A DNA stretch of 64,000 nucleotides, taken from Warburgia ugandensis (Eukaryota > Streptophyta > Magnoliopsida > Canellales > Canellaceae). The notes under the pieces are model-generated. The model saw only the letters and a list, made by a program, of their open reading frames with translations, did no database searches and was not told where the DNA came from. Location of the stretch: positions 32,313,501 to 32,377,500 of the forward strand of contig CP141130.1 in assembly GCA_035236585.1 (NCBI GenBank), given 5' to 3'. Positions 36,721-48,694 of the stretch are shown one piece after another (within the stretch, counting starts at the first letter, position 1; the number at the start of each line of letters is the position of its first letter). The translations under genes and the position numbers were made by a program.

Positions 36721-37677
36721 TAATTATTTTTAATAATAGTCAATTCATTATTTGCATCTTAGTTTAGGTTTAAAATTTTTGTTTTTTTTTTTGGAAAGTT
36801 CCATCTTTAGAAAGTCTCCTTAATTGTAGTTTCCATTTACATGCATGTTTCTAATTTCATGTTAAATCTAGTTAGATCTCATTAGTTAATCATTTTTACA
36901 TGTTAGTTCAGTGTTATAAAGTTTTCTAATTTGGTTTTAGAAATTTCTATTTTTAGAAAGTTTGTAATTCTAGTTTAGCAAAGTTTCCATTTTAGTAGTT
37001 TCCTTAAGTTAGTTGGTTAGTTTAATTCATGCTTGTCTTGCATTAGCTTCTTTAGTTAAATACATGTTATTTAGGTTAGCTTTTAATTTCATTGGTTGGT
37101 TTTAGTTTTGGTAAGTTTTCTTTAATTCTAGTTGTTAATTTCATGCATATCTCTCTTTTATGCACTTTAATTTCCAACCAAAATCAATCTCCCTTTGGCT
37201 GAAGTTAATAACCTTAAATAAGATCCATCCAATATACAAATTTGTGAGATTCCTCCTGGATTCGATGTCTCTCACATGCAATACTATAATTCATGTGAGT
37301 CTGACTAATTTTAAAGCTACACCATGTTTGTATTGTCCTTATTGGATGTTGAAGAGTGATGTCAAAAGTAGTTGTTTCCATGCTATTGAATTAGCCAAAT
37401 CTTTCTTGTAATGATTTGAATTAATAAGCATTGTTTAAATGCCATGCACACCCTCCTTTTTTCATGTGCACTATTCATGTAAGGGTTAATTAAAATGAAA
37501 ACAAGTTTGATTTCGTGGATCTTGTTCACTCCCCTTTTGATGTTTGTTTTGATTAATTTTGGTTGAATGTTTAGATTGCATGATTCATTGCTTAAAATAG
37601 TTGCATCTTAGATTAGATATTAGTTCTTTATCAAAAATTCTTAAATCTAACTTTAAGAAGTTCATTCTAGATTTAAG
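36721..37677 (+). repeat. LTR Y-like fragments, out of order
   Basis: The first part (about 36780-37330) resembles 22740-23010 of LTR Y (CTCCCTTTGGCT, CTCTCACATGCAAT, TTTTAAAGCTACA). The second part (37335-37677) resembles 22380-22730, which lies upstream of it in LTR Y (ATGCTATTGAATT, CATGTAAGGGxTAATT, TTGATTTCGTGGATC, TTCATTCTAGATTTAAG). The block therefore looks like two LTR end pieces joined or duplicated. Element B is inserted at its right edge, and the same LTR continues at 48695. Confidence 0.5.
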
Positions 37678-39499
37678 TGTAATGCCCGAGCAATTTACAC
37701 TATTTTTAACGAAAATTGAACATTCTATAGGAAATAAACTGAGTTAAATGTTTTACTTTATTTAAAATATTAAACAAAGTAATTTATGAGGGAACTTAGT
37801 ACCATTATATTCTACTTGAAAAATGGAATCCAACGCCTCAAAAATCAGCCAAAACGGAGTTTGTATGAAGAAGTTACGACCGTTTAAAGATAGGGGTATT
37901 TCTGGAATTTAAGCAAAAAAACGAAAAAGGACGAAAAACGAAGGGGGCCATTTTGATAACGGCACCCCCTGTCGTCTTCAACCTCAAGAACCCTCCAAAA
38001 AATTGTAAATCCCAATTTCTCTAGAATACACAAGGGGAAAGGGCAGCACCGCCATTGAGGGGCACCGCCTTCTCCCCTCTCCAAAAAATCACGTTTTTTG
38101 GCGTTTTTCCAATCATTTGAGACTGGGGTTTCCAGCAAAAACCGAAAACCCGTCCCTCTGTGTTTCCGGCAACAGCAGGCCAAGTCTAGCTGACCATTCT
38201 TTTACCCATATCCCCATTCCCCTTTTCCTCATCTGGTCGCAACGGAATGACGGTTTTCCCCCTTCTTCGAGCTTCCCAGCGAGCAGGCACACCCACCGGA
38301 AAAAGGGCATCCCCAGGCTGCCCAGTTAAGCCATTTCTCTTCCCTTACTCTCCCTTTGCTTCCTCCAGGCTAGATCCATGCCGGATCTGGTCCTTTCCGA
38401 TCGTTTTCCAGCCAGGTTCTTGGCCGAAAAACACCCAAGCTAGCTTAGACCGGCCCTGCATGAACAAAATGCCCCAACCCAGGTCCAGACGACCTTGCAC
38501 GAGCCAGGCGTCCCAGGGACGCCTTGCTCCATGTGTGCCTGGGACAGGGTCCCAAGGACGGGTTCTAGGTATACGACAGTGCGTACACTGTCCCAGGAGC
38601 GGCCTTCGGGTACGTGCGCGACATGGGCCACGGGTCCTGGCTTGACCAGGGTGCACGGGGTACAGAGGGCTACCACTGGTGTCACGGCACTGGGTCGATG
38701 TGTCATATGCCCCGTGGAGGCTATGACGCTGTGTCCTCAAGTACTCGGGGACCACATGGCGGCGAGGTCGTGGGCATAATTAGACCCTATGGTTTGGTGA
38801 TTTACCTGCATTGTATATAGCATGACATGAGGTTGGTCGACCATACCATACCATAAATCCATGAGTTGGATTCAGTTGAGCATCTTATGCATATCATTAT
38901 GTTTATGATATATGATACTTTTGACTTGGATTATGCTATTTCTTTAAGTCGTCAGTATTCCGGTTTGACAGTGGTTTTTGATATCGATATTGAACATGAT
39001 TGTTCGAACATGCACATGTTTTTAAGAGCACGTGATTTTAAACATAGCATGCATTGAAAAACTAGTAGTAATAGACTCCTACTGAGTATAGTATATACTC
39101 ACCCTATCCTTAACATTTTTCAGGATAGTTCCACTCACAAGTACAAGACGTCTCAGGAGATATTAGTTCTACGAGCAAGTGAATTAACAAAGGAGACAAC
39201 TATACATGTGAGTAAACTCTCTACCCTTTGAACATGTATTTGTATTATTTATAGTTGGGCTGTGTGCTGTGACTGGAAAGACCTGGGGAAAAACATTTAT
39301 GGTTTCTAAATTTTTTCAAAAATTACTTTGGTTATTGTGAAAGCAAATGACACTCGGGGTTTTCAAAATGAGTTTAAAACTAAAGATTTTCCGTTGCATT
39401 GCATGGTTTTCATAAAATGGTTTTTCAAATAGGGATGCATCCTTCCTTAGGAATTAGATATTGCATTTAAAAATGCATGAGAAAACCCGGGTCGTCACA
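37678..39499 (+). mobile_element. 5' LTR of element B, with two deletions
   Basis: The LTR is 1822 bp against about 2786 bp for the 3' LTR. One deletion of about 961 bp joins ACGGGGTAC to AGAGGGCTACC near 38659-38663, where the 3' LTR has the two sites at 43920-43924 and 44881-44885 sharing GGTAC. A second deletion of 22 bp at 38071-38080 joins two TCTCCCCTCT repeats and removes the TATA box kept in the 3' LTR. The right end GGGTCGTCACA is followed by the primer binding site. The left part is about 86% similar to the 3' LTR by eye; the right part is about 97% similar. Confidence 0.85.
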
Positions 39500-39501
39500 A
39501 T

Positions 39502-39513
39502 TGGTATCAGAGC
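39502..39513 (+). promoter_or_regulatory. Primer binding site of element B (tRNA-iMet type)
   Basis: TGGTATCAGAGC, two bases after the LTR end, is the standard primer site complementary to initiator methionine tRNA used by most plant Ty3/Gypsy chromoviruses and Ty1/Copia elements. Confidence 0.9.
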
Positions 39514-42500
39514 CTAGGTTTTATCCTTTCACAGCCAGTCCAGCATGTCCAAGAGTCATAGACAATAGAGGGAATTCAGAAGGAGTAGCATAAACAGGAG
39601 TAGTAGAGATGACTACTTCTATTTGAGGATTACCATATTAATGCTCAAGGCATTTCACCTTAAATAAATAGGTGAAACACAGCTTGGTTTAACAAATAAT
39701 TAGGCAGTGGATAGTGCAACCCTTATCCAAAATCTAGTCTAAAGACGACTTAAGGATTAAGGATTATTGTGTGGTGCAAATATGTAAACTCATATATAGA
39801 TCATATTATGATGATGCTGAAGGAGGATGCTAGTGAACTTGTTCGTAGATAGTTCTGACCTGCAATAAAGTAACCTTATCAAAGGTGAGAAAAATCAAAA
39901 GACCTAGATGGCTATCTTACCATCATAAAGAATATCAGAATATGAGTACACTATCACAAGGATATGATATGAGTATGATAGGGGATGTAAAAGACAGACT
40001 TTGAGAAGAATTTGGATCATAATCTAAGAGGGATGAGAATGTAAGATGATATTAGGAGATGACTGTGACTCGAACTAGGTCACAAAGGTATGGATCTTGA
40101 AGGACTTAGCTCAATTTTGGATATCTTAATTGGAGTCTTATGAAGTAAAGTGCTATTGAATAATAATTGCCTGAGTATTATGGAGCAAATCAGAAGATGT
40201 ATACAAGTGACAGATTATGTAAATAAGAGAAACATAACATGAATATGATAAAGAAATGAATTCGACCGAGTTATTAAAAGATTTTGATGATAATACTAAG
40301 GATGATAATAGATTGATCCTAACATGAACTTGTAAAGTATAGCATGACCAAAACGTTAATGCCATTATTAAGACATTGGATGAATTTTATTGAGGCCATA
40401 GGCAATTGAGGATTTCAATGATCTTAAGACAGTTTAAAATTTCTAAGAAGCATTCAGTTTATCATATCTGATAAGTAAAAGAGTAGATGCAGTATCGATT
40501 ATATGCAACAAAGCACATGAAGACGTTAATCTAGGTAGACAAAAATGAGGATTTTTGAAGAAAAGAAAGAAAGAGATAGAGATGTAACTACCAATATTCA
40601 ATGAATATTGAATATTCAAAAGAAAAAGGTCATGACTTTATTAAGGAAAGAATAGATCCATAGAAATCTTTCATCATCTGGGAAGATAAATCAAACAAAT
40701 GCAAAGGAATAATACTAGGTGAGTTGATGATCTTATTGTAAAAGAGTATAAAAGAGAGAAAGCATATGGGGTTTAAGACTTTGAATAGAACATTGAATAA
40801 AAGGACATTATGCTGCACAAAAATTTTCGAAGAGGAATGGTCACCAATTAGAAATTACATGCTACAAATGGTTTGATATCAATTATTACAATTAGATTCT
40901 TATCCGATCCATTAGCTTATCGGGAACACCAATGGATATAATTCATAAAAAGGAAAATTTGATGATATCCCACCTTACCAATAAAGTATATTGAAAAAGG
41001 AATTAAGCCGGGACAGTGACTTGTTCATTTGTCTTTCTTCAGCTAGTAGGGTACCATCAAGGATCAAATTGAGGTCTTGCTATCATAGATTGGAAGAGCA
41101 AATATCTTAAGACCATTATTTTTAGAGTACTGTTGAGTAAAACAAGGGTATCTCACCATATTTAATCAAATATGTTAGTAGTCGAAGTTATATACGCAAA
41201 GGGATATCATAAGTCTTTAGACCTGAGTTTTCCTTGAAAGAAGTACTTATTAAACTAAGTCATTTGAGGGTATGAGGTCAGTTGATTAGGCCACATTATG
41301 AAGGAGCTACGAGTACGATGAGGATAGTAGCAACAAAGAAAAGAAGTGATCTAAACCAATGTGAAATATTTTCCAAACTTGAATAGATACCATGACAAAC
41401 CATAGAAATCATTATGGGTCTAGAAGATGCTGATGACTTGGATTGAAAAGAAAGGTAGATAAGTACTGATCAATTTAGAGACCCTTGAGCTTATGACAAA
41501 GACATATCTGGAAAGAGATCAATAGGTAATCAAATAAAGTCTATCTATATGTCTACGAAAATGTTCCATGCTTACCTGAGTGTTTTTCAAAATTTGATGA
41601 TTTAACAGTTTTAGCATAACTTGATGTAATAGCTATTGAACAAGAACTGCTATTATAAGCTAAGTATGAGGAGGCACTCGAAGGATAAAATTTGAGGGAT
41701 TGAGAAAATCACTACTTATGAGGATACCTGCTGACAATACAGATTGCATGATTGACAATAAAGCCTTGATAAAAGATTGAACAATATATTATAGGGAATG
41801 GAAGGAGAAAAGTTGAGGTGGCCAGCACAATATAAGGCGAGATGTGATGTTACTTTGCCTTTAGACAAATGGTTAGTTGTTATGAGCATATACTAAGTAC
41901 GAAAAATCAATTGGAGGAATTTTCTAAGGACTAACCCTACCAGATTGAGTATAGAACTTTTGGATTGAAAGGTTACAGAGAAAACCATGAAGTAAAGAAA
42001 GGACAAAGAGGATTATGACAAAGGATTCAACCATGACCTAGTAAGGCTACTCGGTTATGAATAAGAGACTTTTTGCTTTGCGTAAATAGGAACATTATTG
42101 AAAATCCTAATGACAAATTGATGTGAATACTGAGATGGGCCTCTAAATGAGAAAATTTGACCCATGATGATGAATCGACTATTAACATTTGACATGAGTT
42201 TGGATAAAATCTTCACGGAGAAAGGCGTTTAATGAATTCAATAATTATGAAACTGGATATGGAGTTAGGACATTTTACTTTTAGTATATGATAAGGTCCT
42301 CGATGGAAGATGCTACTAATTGGCTTTCATTTTCGAATGTAACCTTGGTCAAGGAAATCAAGTCACATATGGAAAATGACAGACAGTTGAAATTCAAAAT
42401 TAAGTAAGAGTTTGGCTATAGAGCACATGATACCATATCAGTTATTGAAGTATCTTGGAGACAAATATAAGAAGCAAAGTTAGACACAATAGAAAGAAGG

Positions 42501-42930
42501 TAACTTTTTGAACTTGTGGATGATGAAAGAGATCACTAGATGAAAGGGATTATCCTATGATATTCAAAATAAAATAGGAGAAATAAGATAATATGATCTT
42601 GATAAAGTATATACATGAATGAAGAAGCATGATCCTACAAGGAGACTATCCTATACACGATGAGAAAAGTATAGGCATCTAAGGATTTCGAGATAGATGA
42701 AATACAGCTAGAAATTGGTATTGTTAAACTGGCACATATGGAAGTATGCATCAGAGTACACAGCGAAAGCAGCCCTTATAGGTCAAGCCTTGTAGAAGGA
42801 ACAATAAAAATGGTAAATTGAGGTTCAGCCTAGATTTGATTCCTAAGGGGGAATGCATTCACCAAAAAGTTATCTAAGAGGCAAAATACCTTGAAGATGA
42901 TAATTTATGGAATTTCGAGGATGAAATTCT
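39514..42930 (+). other. Internal region of element B, no recognisable coding
   Basis: About 3.4 kb of A-rich sequence with no open frame above about 70 codons and no gag, protease, reverse transcriptase or integrase motif that I could recognise in any plus frame. It could be a LARD-like non-autonomous interior or an old, heavily mutated partial pol. The final stretch AATTTCGAGGATGAAATTC (42911-42929) resembles the end of chromovirus pol. Confidence 0.5.
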
Positions 42931-42946
42931 TTTAAGGGGGTAATAA
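42931..42946 (+). promoter_or_regulatory. Polypurine tract of element B
   Basis: TTTAAGGGGGTAATAA directly precedes the 3' LTR start TGTAACGCCCGAGC. It is the usual plus-strand priming tract and sets the element's orientation. Confidence 0.75.
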
Positions 42947-43337
42947 TGTAACGCCCGAGCAATTTATGCTAATTTGGACATTCTATAAAAAATGGACTAT
43001 GTTCAATATTTTACCTTATTTAAAATAGTAAATGAAGGAATTTGAGAGAAAACTTGGTACCATTAGATTCTACTCGAAAATTAGAATCCAACGCCTCAAA
43101 AATCACCCAAAACAGAGTTCGTATGAAGAAGTTACGGCCATTTAAAGATAGGGGTATTTCTGGAATTTAAACAGAAAAACGAAAAAGGACAAAAAACACA
43201 GGGGGTCGTTTTGATAACGGCACCCCCTGTCATCTTCAACCTCAAGAACCCTCCAGAAAACCGTAAATCCCGATTTCTCTAGAATACACCAGGGGAAAGG
43301 GCAGCATTGCCATTGAGGGGCATAGCCTTCTCCCCTC

Positions 43338-43345
43338 TATAAAAA
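43338..43345 (+). promoter_or_regulatory. TATA box of LTR B
   Basis: TATAAAAA in the context CTCTATAAAAACCCCATC. The same context is on the minus strand of B2 at about 47733-47748. The 5' LTR lacks it through a 22-bp deletion between flanking TCTCCCCTCT repeats. Confidence 0.6.
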
Positions 43346-44511
43346 CCCCATCTCCCCTCTCCAAAAAACCATGTTTTCTGGCATTTTTCCAGTCATTTGA
43401 GATTGGGGTTTCCAGCAAAAACTAGAAACCCATCCCACTATGTTTCCGGCAATGGCCAAGCCAAGTCTGGCTAGCCATTCCTTTACCCATCTCCCCATTC
43501 CCCTTTTCCTCATCTGGTCGCAACGGAACGACAGTTTCCCCCCTTATTCGAGCTTCCAGGCGAGCAGGCACACCCACCAGAAAAAGGGCGTCCCTAGGCA
43601 AGCCATTTCTCTTCCCTTACTCTCTGTTTGCTTCCCCCAGGCCAGATCTGGTCCTTTCCAGTCCTTTTCCAGCCGGGTTCTTGGCCGAAAAATGCCCAAG
43701 CCAGCTTGGGCTGGCCCTGCACGAACAAAACACCCCAACCCAGGTCCAGACAACCTTCTACGAGCCAGGTGTCCTAGGGATGCCTTGCTCCATGTGCGCC
43801 TGGGACAGGGTCCCAGGGACGGGTTCCAAGTGTACGACAGTGTGTACACTATCCCAGGAGCGGATTTCGGGTACGTGCGCGACATGGGGCACAGGTCCTG
43901 CCTCGACCAGGGTACATGGGGTACCCTGGGAGCTGAGACGCGCCATGCTACAAGGTGTGTCCGTACGATGATACGTGTCATAGCGCGTCACTTGAGCATG
44001 CATGTGCAAGTGCAAAACGTGGTCTCTGGCACGGCCTTTAGGCGCACACTCATGTGAGGTGGTCGCGGTTCAACCAGGATGCACGGGTGTCCTGGGAACC
44101 GGGACACGCGGACCTAATGAGACTTTAAAATTAGGATCATAGGACCATTTATAGAATTTAACTATTGAATAAGTAGGTCCATATTATAGGAGCTAGACTG
44201 GCAATGAATTAGGCAGGGACCCTTGACCCTAAACAGCAGATTTAGCGATCTAATGTCTAAATAGATTAAAATTAATGAGGACTCCTTGTATCCATTTATA
44301 CCCAGGAGTTTATAAATGAGACCTAGGGACGGGTTGGGTACTAAAGGACGTGACTCCAGGAGACTTTGAGGTTGGTGCTCTATCGCTACTAGACTTTTTG
44401 AAAGAGCCATGATTGTTTTATGCATGTTTTAAGTATAAATTATATAACTTGTTTAGCATGACTTAATTCAGCATACACATGATAAATGCTTTATGCATAG
44501 ATATGTTTTGC

Positions 44512-44600
44512 CAATAATTGCATATACATTATGCATAAATATGTTATGCAAATAATTGCATATACATTATGCATAGATATGTTTTGCAAACAAAAGCATA
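44512..44600. repeat. 38-bp tandem repeat in LTR B
   Basis: Units beginning AATAATTGCATATACATTAT at about 44514 and 44552, plus a partial third, each with a TATGCATA palindrome. The same repeat appears inverted in B2 at about 46360-46455, so it predates both copies. Confidence 0.7.
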
Positions 44601-45778
44601 TATTGCATGATTTGTGAGCATTGAGTTTTTGAAAGATTGCATGTCCTTGAGGGTTACCAAAAGCTGCTGAGTAGGCAGTTGTGAAGGCCAGGTAGTTGTG
44701 AGGGACCCAAAGAGGACAGGTTTTGAAAAAGGGGTTTTCGCTTGTTTGATCTGATATGATTTGGGCTGATAAGCTCATGGGCGCTATGCCGAGCGGTTTG
44801 GGTTGGCCTCCAGTCTCTACCACTATTAGGTGGATGGGTACCACACCCAAAAAGGGCATGTCCCTACATCAACTGCATGTGGTACAGGGGGCTACCACTA
44901 TTGTCACGGCACTAGGTCGATGTGTCATATGCCCCATGGAGGCTATGAGGCTGTGTCCTCAGGTACCGAGGGACCACACGGCGGCGAGGTCGTGGGCATA
45001 GTTAGACCCTATGGCTTGGTGATTTACCTGCATTGTATATGGCATGACATGAGGTTGGTCGACCATACCATACCATACCATACCGTGAGTCCATGGGTTG
45101 GATTCAGTTGAGCATCTTATGCATATCATTATGTTTATGATATATGATACTTTTGACTTGGATTATGCTATTTCTTTAAGTCGTCAGTATTCCTGTGACG
45201 ACCCGAATTTTCCATGCATTTTTAAATGCAATATCTAATTCCTAAGATGGCATGCATACCTATTTGAAAACCATTTTATAAAAACCATGCAATGCAACTG
45301 AAAACCTTTTAGTTTTAAACTCATTTTGAAAACCCCGAGTGTCATTTGCTTTCACAACAACCAAGGTAGTTTTTGAAAAGCTTTAGAAATCATAAGTGTT
45401 TTTCCCCAGATCTATCTAGTCACAGCACATAGCCCAACTATAATTAAATACAAATACATGTCGAAAGGGTTGAGAGTTTACTTACATGTATAACTGTCTC
45501 CTTTTTAATTCACTTGCTTGTAGCACTAATATCTCCTGAGGCATCGTCTATTTGTGAGTGGAACTGTCTTGAAAAATGTTAAGGATAGGGTGAGTATATA
45601 CTATACTCAGTAGGAGTCTATCACTACTAGGTTTGCAATGCATGCTATGTTTAAAATCATGTGCTCTTAAAAACATATGCATGTTCCAATAATCATGTTC
45701 AATATCACGATTAAAAACCATCATCGAATTGGAATATTGACGACTTAAGGAAATCACATAATCCAAGTCGAAAGTATC

Positions 45779-45798
45779 ATATATATATATATATATAT
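45779..45798. repeat. (AT)n microsatellite in LTR B2
   Basis: About ten AT dinucleotides in the segment matching TATGATATATGATAC of the other LTR B copies, so it expanded in this copy. Confidence 0.9.
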
Positions 45799-46933
45799 CA
45801 TAACATAATGATATGCATAAGATGCTTCATTGAATCCAACTCATTGATATCTAGTATGGTATGGTCGACCAACCTCATATCATGCCATATGCAATGCACA
45901 TAAGTCCACGAAACCATAGGGTCCAACTATGCCCATGACCTCACCGCCGTGTGGTCCTCGGGTACCTGAGGACACTCGGTCATAGCCTCAACGGGGCCTA
46001 TGACACTTCAACCCAGTTCCGTGACACCAGTGGTAGCCCCTTGTACCACATGCAGTCGACGTAGGGACGTTGCCCTTTTTGGGCATGGTACCCATCCACC
46101 TAATAGTGGTAGAGGCTAGAGGCCAACCCAAACGTCTCGGCATAGCACCCACGAGCTCATCAGCCCAAATCATATCAGATCAAACCAACAAAAACCTCTT
46201 GTTCAAAACCCGTCCTCTTTGGGTCCCTCACAACTACCTGGCCCTCACAACTGCTTACCTAACATCTTTTGGGCACTCTAGCGTCTTTTGGTAACCCTCA
46301 AGGACATTCAATCTTTCAAAAACTCAATGCTCACAAATCATGCAATATATGCATTTGTTTGCAAAACATATCTATGCATAATGTATATGCAATTATTTGC
46401 ATAACATATCTATGCATAATGTATATGCAATTATTTGCAAAACATATCGATGCATAGAGCGTTTATCATGTGTATGCTGAATTAAGTCATGCTAAACAAG
46501 TTATATAATTTGTACTTAAAACATGCATAAAACAATCATGGCTCTTTTTTAAAAAGTCTAGTAGCGATAGAGCACGTACCTCAAAGTCTCCTGGAGTCGC
46601 GTCCTTTATCACTTCAACCCATCCCTGGGTCTCATTCATAAACTCCTGGGTATAAATGGATACAAGGAGTCCTAATTAATTTCAGTCTATTTAGACACTA
46701 GACCGCTAGCTCTGCCATTAGCTCCAAGGTCCTTGCCTAATTCATCCGTCAGGCTAGATCCTATGGTATGGATCTAATTTCCAATAGTTAAATTCTATAA
46801 TTTATCCTCTAATCTAACTTTAAAGTCTCAATAGGTCCACATGCCCCGGTTCCCAGGACACCCGTGTATCCTGGTTGAACCGCGACTGCCTTAAGTACGT
46901 GCGCAGCCAAAGGCCGTGCTAGGGATTGTGTTT

Positions 46934-47275
46934 TGCACGTGTACATGCATGCTCAAGCGACGTGCTATGATGTGCATTATTGCACAGACGCACCTTGTAG
47001 CATGGCGCGTCTCAGCTCCAAGGGCACCCTGTGCATCCTGGTCGAGCTAGGACCCGTGCCCCATGTTGCACACGTACCCAAAGGCCGTACCTGGAATAGT
47101 GTTCACACGTGCACAAGCATGCCTAAGCGACGTGCATCATCGTATGGACGCACCTTGTAGTGTGGCGGGTCTCAGCTCCTAGGGCACCCCGTGCACCGTG
47201 GTCGAGCCAGGACCCGTGCCCCATGTCGCGTGTGCACCTGAAGGCCGCACCTGGGACAATGTACGCATTGTCATA
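46934..47275 (-). repeat. 168-bp tandem duplication in LTR B2
   Basis: CACGTG(T/C)ACA(T/A)GCATGC starts at 46937 and 47105. Each unit continues with AAGCGACGTGC, GACGCACCTTGTAG, GTCTCAGCTCC and GACCCGTGCCCCATGT, and a partial further copy of the AAAGGCCGTxC block is on both sides. The 3' LTR of B has only one copy (about 43880-44040). Confidence 0.8.
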
Positions 47276-48694
47276 CACCTGGAACCCGTCCCAGGGACCC
47301 AGTCCCAGGTGCACGTGGTGCTTGGCGTCCTTGGGACGCCTAGCTCGTGTAGGTTCGGCCCAAGCCATCTTGGGCTTTTTTCGACCAGGAACCTGGCTGG
47401 AAAATGACTGGAAAGTACCAAGGAAAGTGGAAGGGAAGAGGAGGAAAGGAAAATGGCTTACCTGGGTTGCCAGTGATGGCGCTCTTCCTGCCTGAAAACT
47501 CTATGTTCATCGGAAATCGTAAGAGGGAAATCCCATCGTCGTGCAAGGCTGGAAAAGAGAAGAGGGGGCGAAATGGGGAGACGGGAACGGGAACGGGATG
47601 GCCGGCCTCACTTGGGCTTGGCCGTTGCCGGAAAACTCAGGGGAGATGGTTTGAGACTGGTTTCCAATTTTGCAGGAAACCCCAGTCTCAAACGGCTGGA
47701 AAAATGCTGGAAAATCATGTTTTTTGGAGAGGGGAGATGGGGTTTTTATAGACCGGCTATGGTGGTGCCGCCATTGGCGGTGGCAGATCCCTTTAGAAAA
47801 ATTGGGATCGAGGGTTTCTGAGAGGGTCTAGAGGTTGAAGACGACAGGGGGTGCCGTTATCAAAACGGCCCCCTACGCTTTTCGTCCTTTTTCGTTTTTT
47901 CGTTTTCTATTTAATTTCCAGAAATACCCCTCTCTTTAAATGGTTGTAACTTCTTCATACGAACTCCGTTTTGGGTGATTTTTGAGGCGTTGGATTCCAT
48001 TTTTTGAGTAAAATCTAATGGTACTAAGGTCCCTCACAAATTCCTTTTTTTACTATTTTAAATAAATTGAAACATTTAACTCAATTTATTTCCTATAGAA
48101 TGTTCAATTTTCGTTAAAAATAGTGTAAATTGCTCGGGCATCACAATTCCGGTTTGACAGTGGTTTTTGATATCGATATTGAACATGATTGTTCAAACAT
48201 GCACATGTTTTTAAGAGCACATGATTTTGAACATAGCATGCATTGCAAAACTAGTAGTGATAGACTCCTACTGAGTATAGTATATACTCGCCCTATCCTT
48301 AACATTTTTCAGGATAGTTCCACTCACAAGTAGAAGACGTCTCAGGAGATATTAGTTCTATGAGTAAGTGAATAAACAAAGGAGACAACTATACATGTGA
48401 GTAAACTCTCTGCCCTTTGAACATGTATTTGTATTTATTTATAATTAGGCTGTGTGCTGTGACTGGAAAGGCCTGGGGGAAAACATTTATGGTTTCTAAA
48501 GTTTTTCAAAAATTACTTTGGTTGTTGTGAAAGCAAATGACACTCGGGGTTTTCAAAATGAGTTTAAAACTAAAGATTTTTCGCTGCATTGCATGGTTTT
48601 CATAAAATGGTTTTTTAAATAGGGATGCATCCCGCCATAGGAATTAGATATTGCATTTAAAAATGCATGAGAAAACCCGGGTCATCACATTAAG

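Larger units (their letters stand above)
45194..48145 (-). mobile_element. Solo LTR B2 nested in the 3' LTR of B
   Basis: The element runs from TGTGACGACCCGAATTTTCC to TGCTCGGGCATCACA with a perfect duplication ATTCC (45189-45193 and 48146-48150). It is the same family as the LTRs of B, in the opposite orientation. Its U3 start (minus strand, from 48145) matches the 5' LTR of B more closely than the 3' LTR into which it is inserted. Length 2952 bp; about 168 bp of the excess over the 3' LTR is a tandem duplication (46934-47275). No partner or interior is present. Confidence 0.9.
37678..48689 (+). mobile_element. Element B: two-LTR Gypsy element with nested solo LTR
   Basis: The element starts TGTAATGCCCGAGC, ends GGGTCATCACA, and is flanked by a perfect 5-bp duplication TTAAG (37673-37677 and 48690-48694). 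The unoccupied target is visible at 22722-22739 in a paralogous LTR Y copy (CTAGATTTAAGTCTTTAGG). It has a 5' LTR, a tRNA-Met-type primer binding site, about 3.4 kb without a recognisable open frame, a polypurine tract and a 3' LTR split by solo LTR B2. The internal region is too short for a full gag-pol, so it is either a non-autonomous derivative or heavily decayed. Termini and primer type fit a Tekay-like chromovirus lineage. Sense is plus. Confidence 0.85.
42947..48689 (+). mobile_element. 3' LTR of element B, split by solo LTR B2
   Basis: The two LTR parts are 42947-45193 and 48151-48689, about 2786 bp in all. They join perfectly at ATTCC to recreate the sequence seen uninterrupted in the 5' LTR at 38951-38970. 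The start TGTAACGCCCGAGCAATTTA, a TATA box at 43338 and the end GGGTCATCACA are intact. The open frame at 43440-44057 lies in the GC-rich middle and has no recognised similarity, so it is not called a gene. Confidence 0.85.

Noticed and set aside
38247..38755. Open frames of 132 and 136 codons on opposite strands
   Set aside because: Same GC-rich LTR B segment. Overlapping frames on both strands and lack of conservation between LTR copies argue against genes.
43440..44057. 205-codon open frame in the GC-rich middle of LTR B
   Set aside because: It lies wholly inside an LTR, overlaps open frames on the other strand, is not open in the 5' LTR or B2, and shows no recognisable domain. GC-rich sequence has few stop codons by chance.
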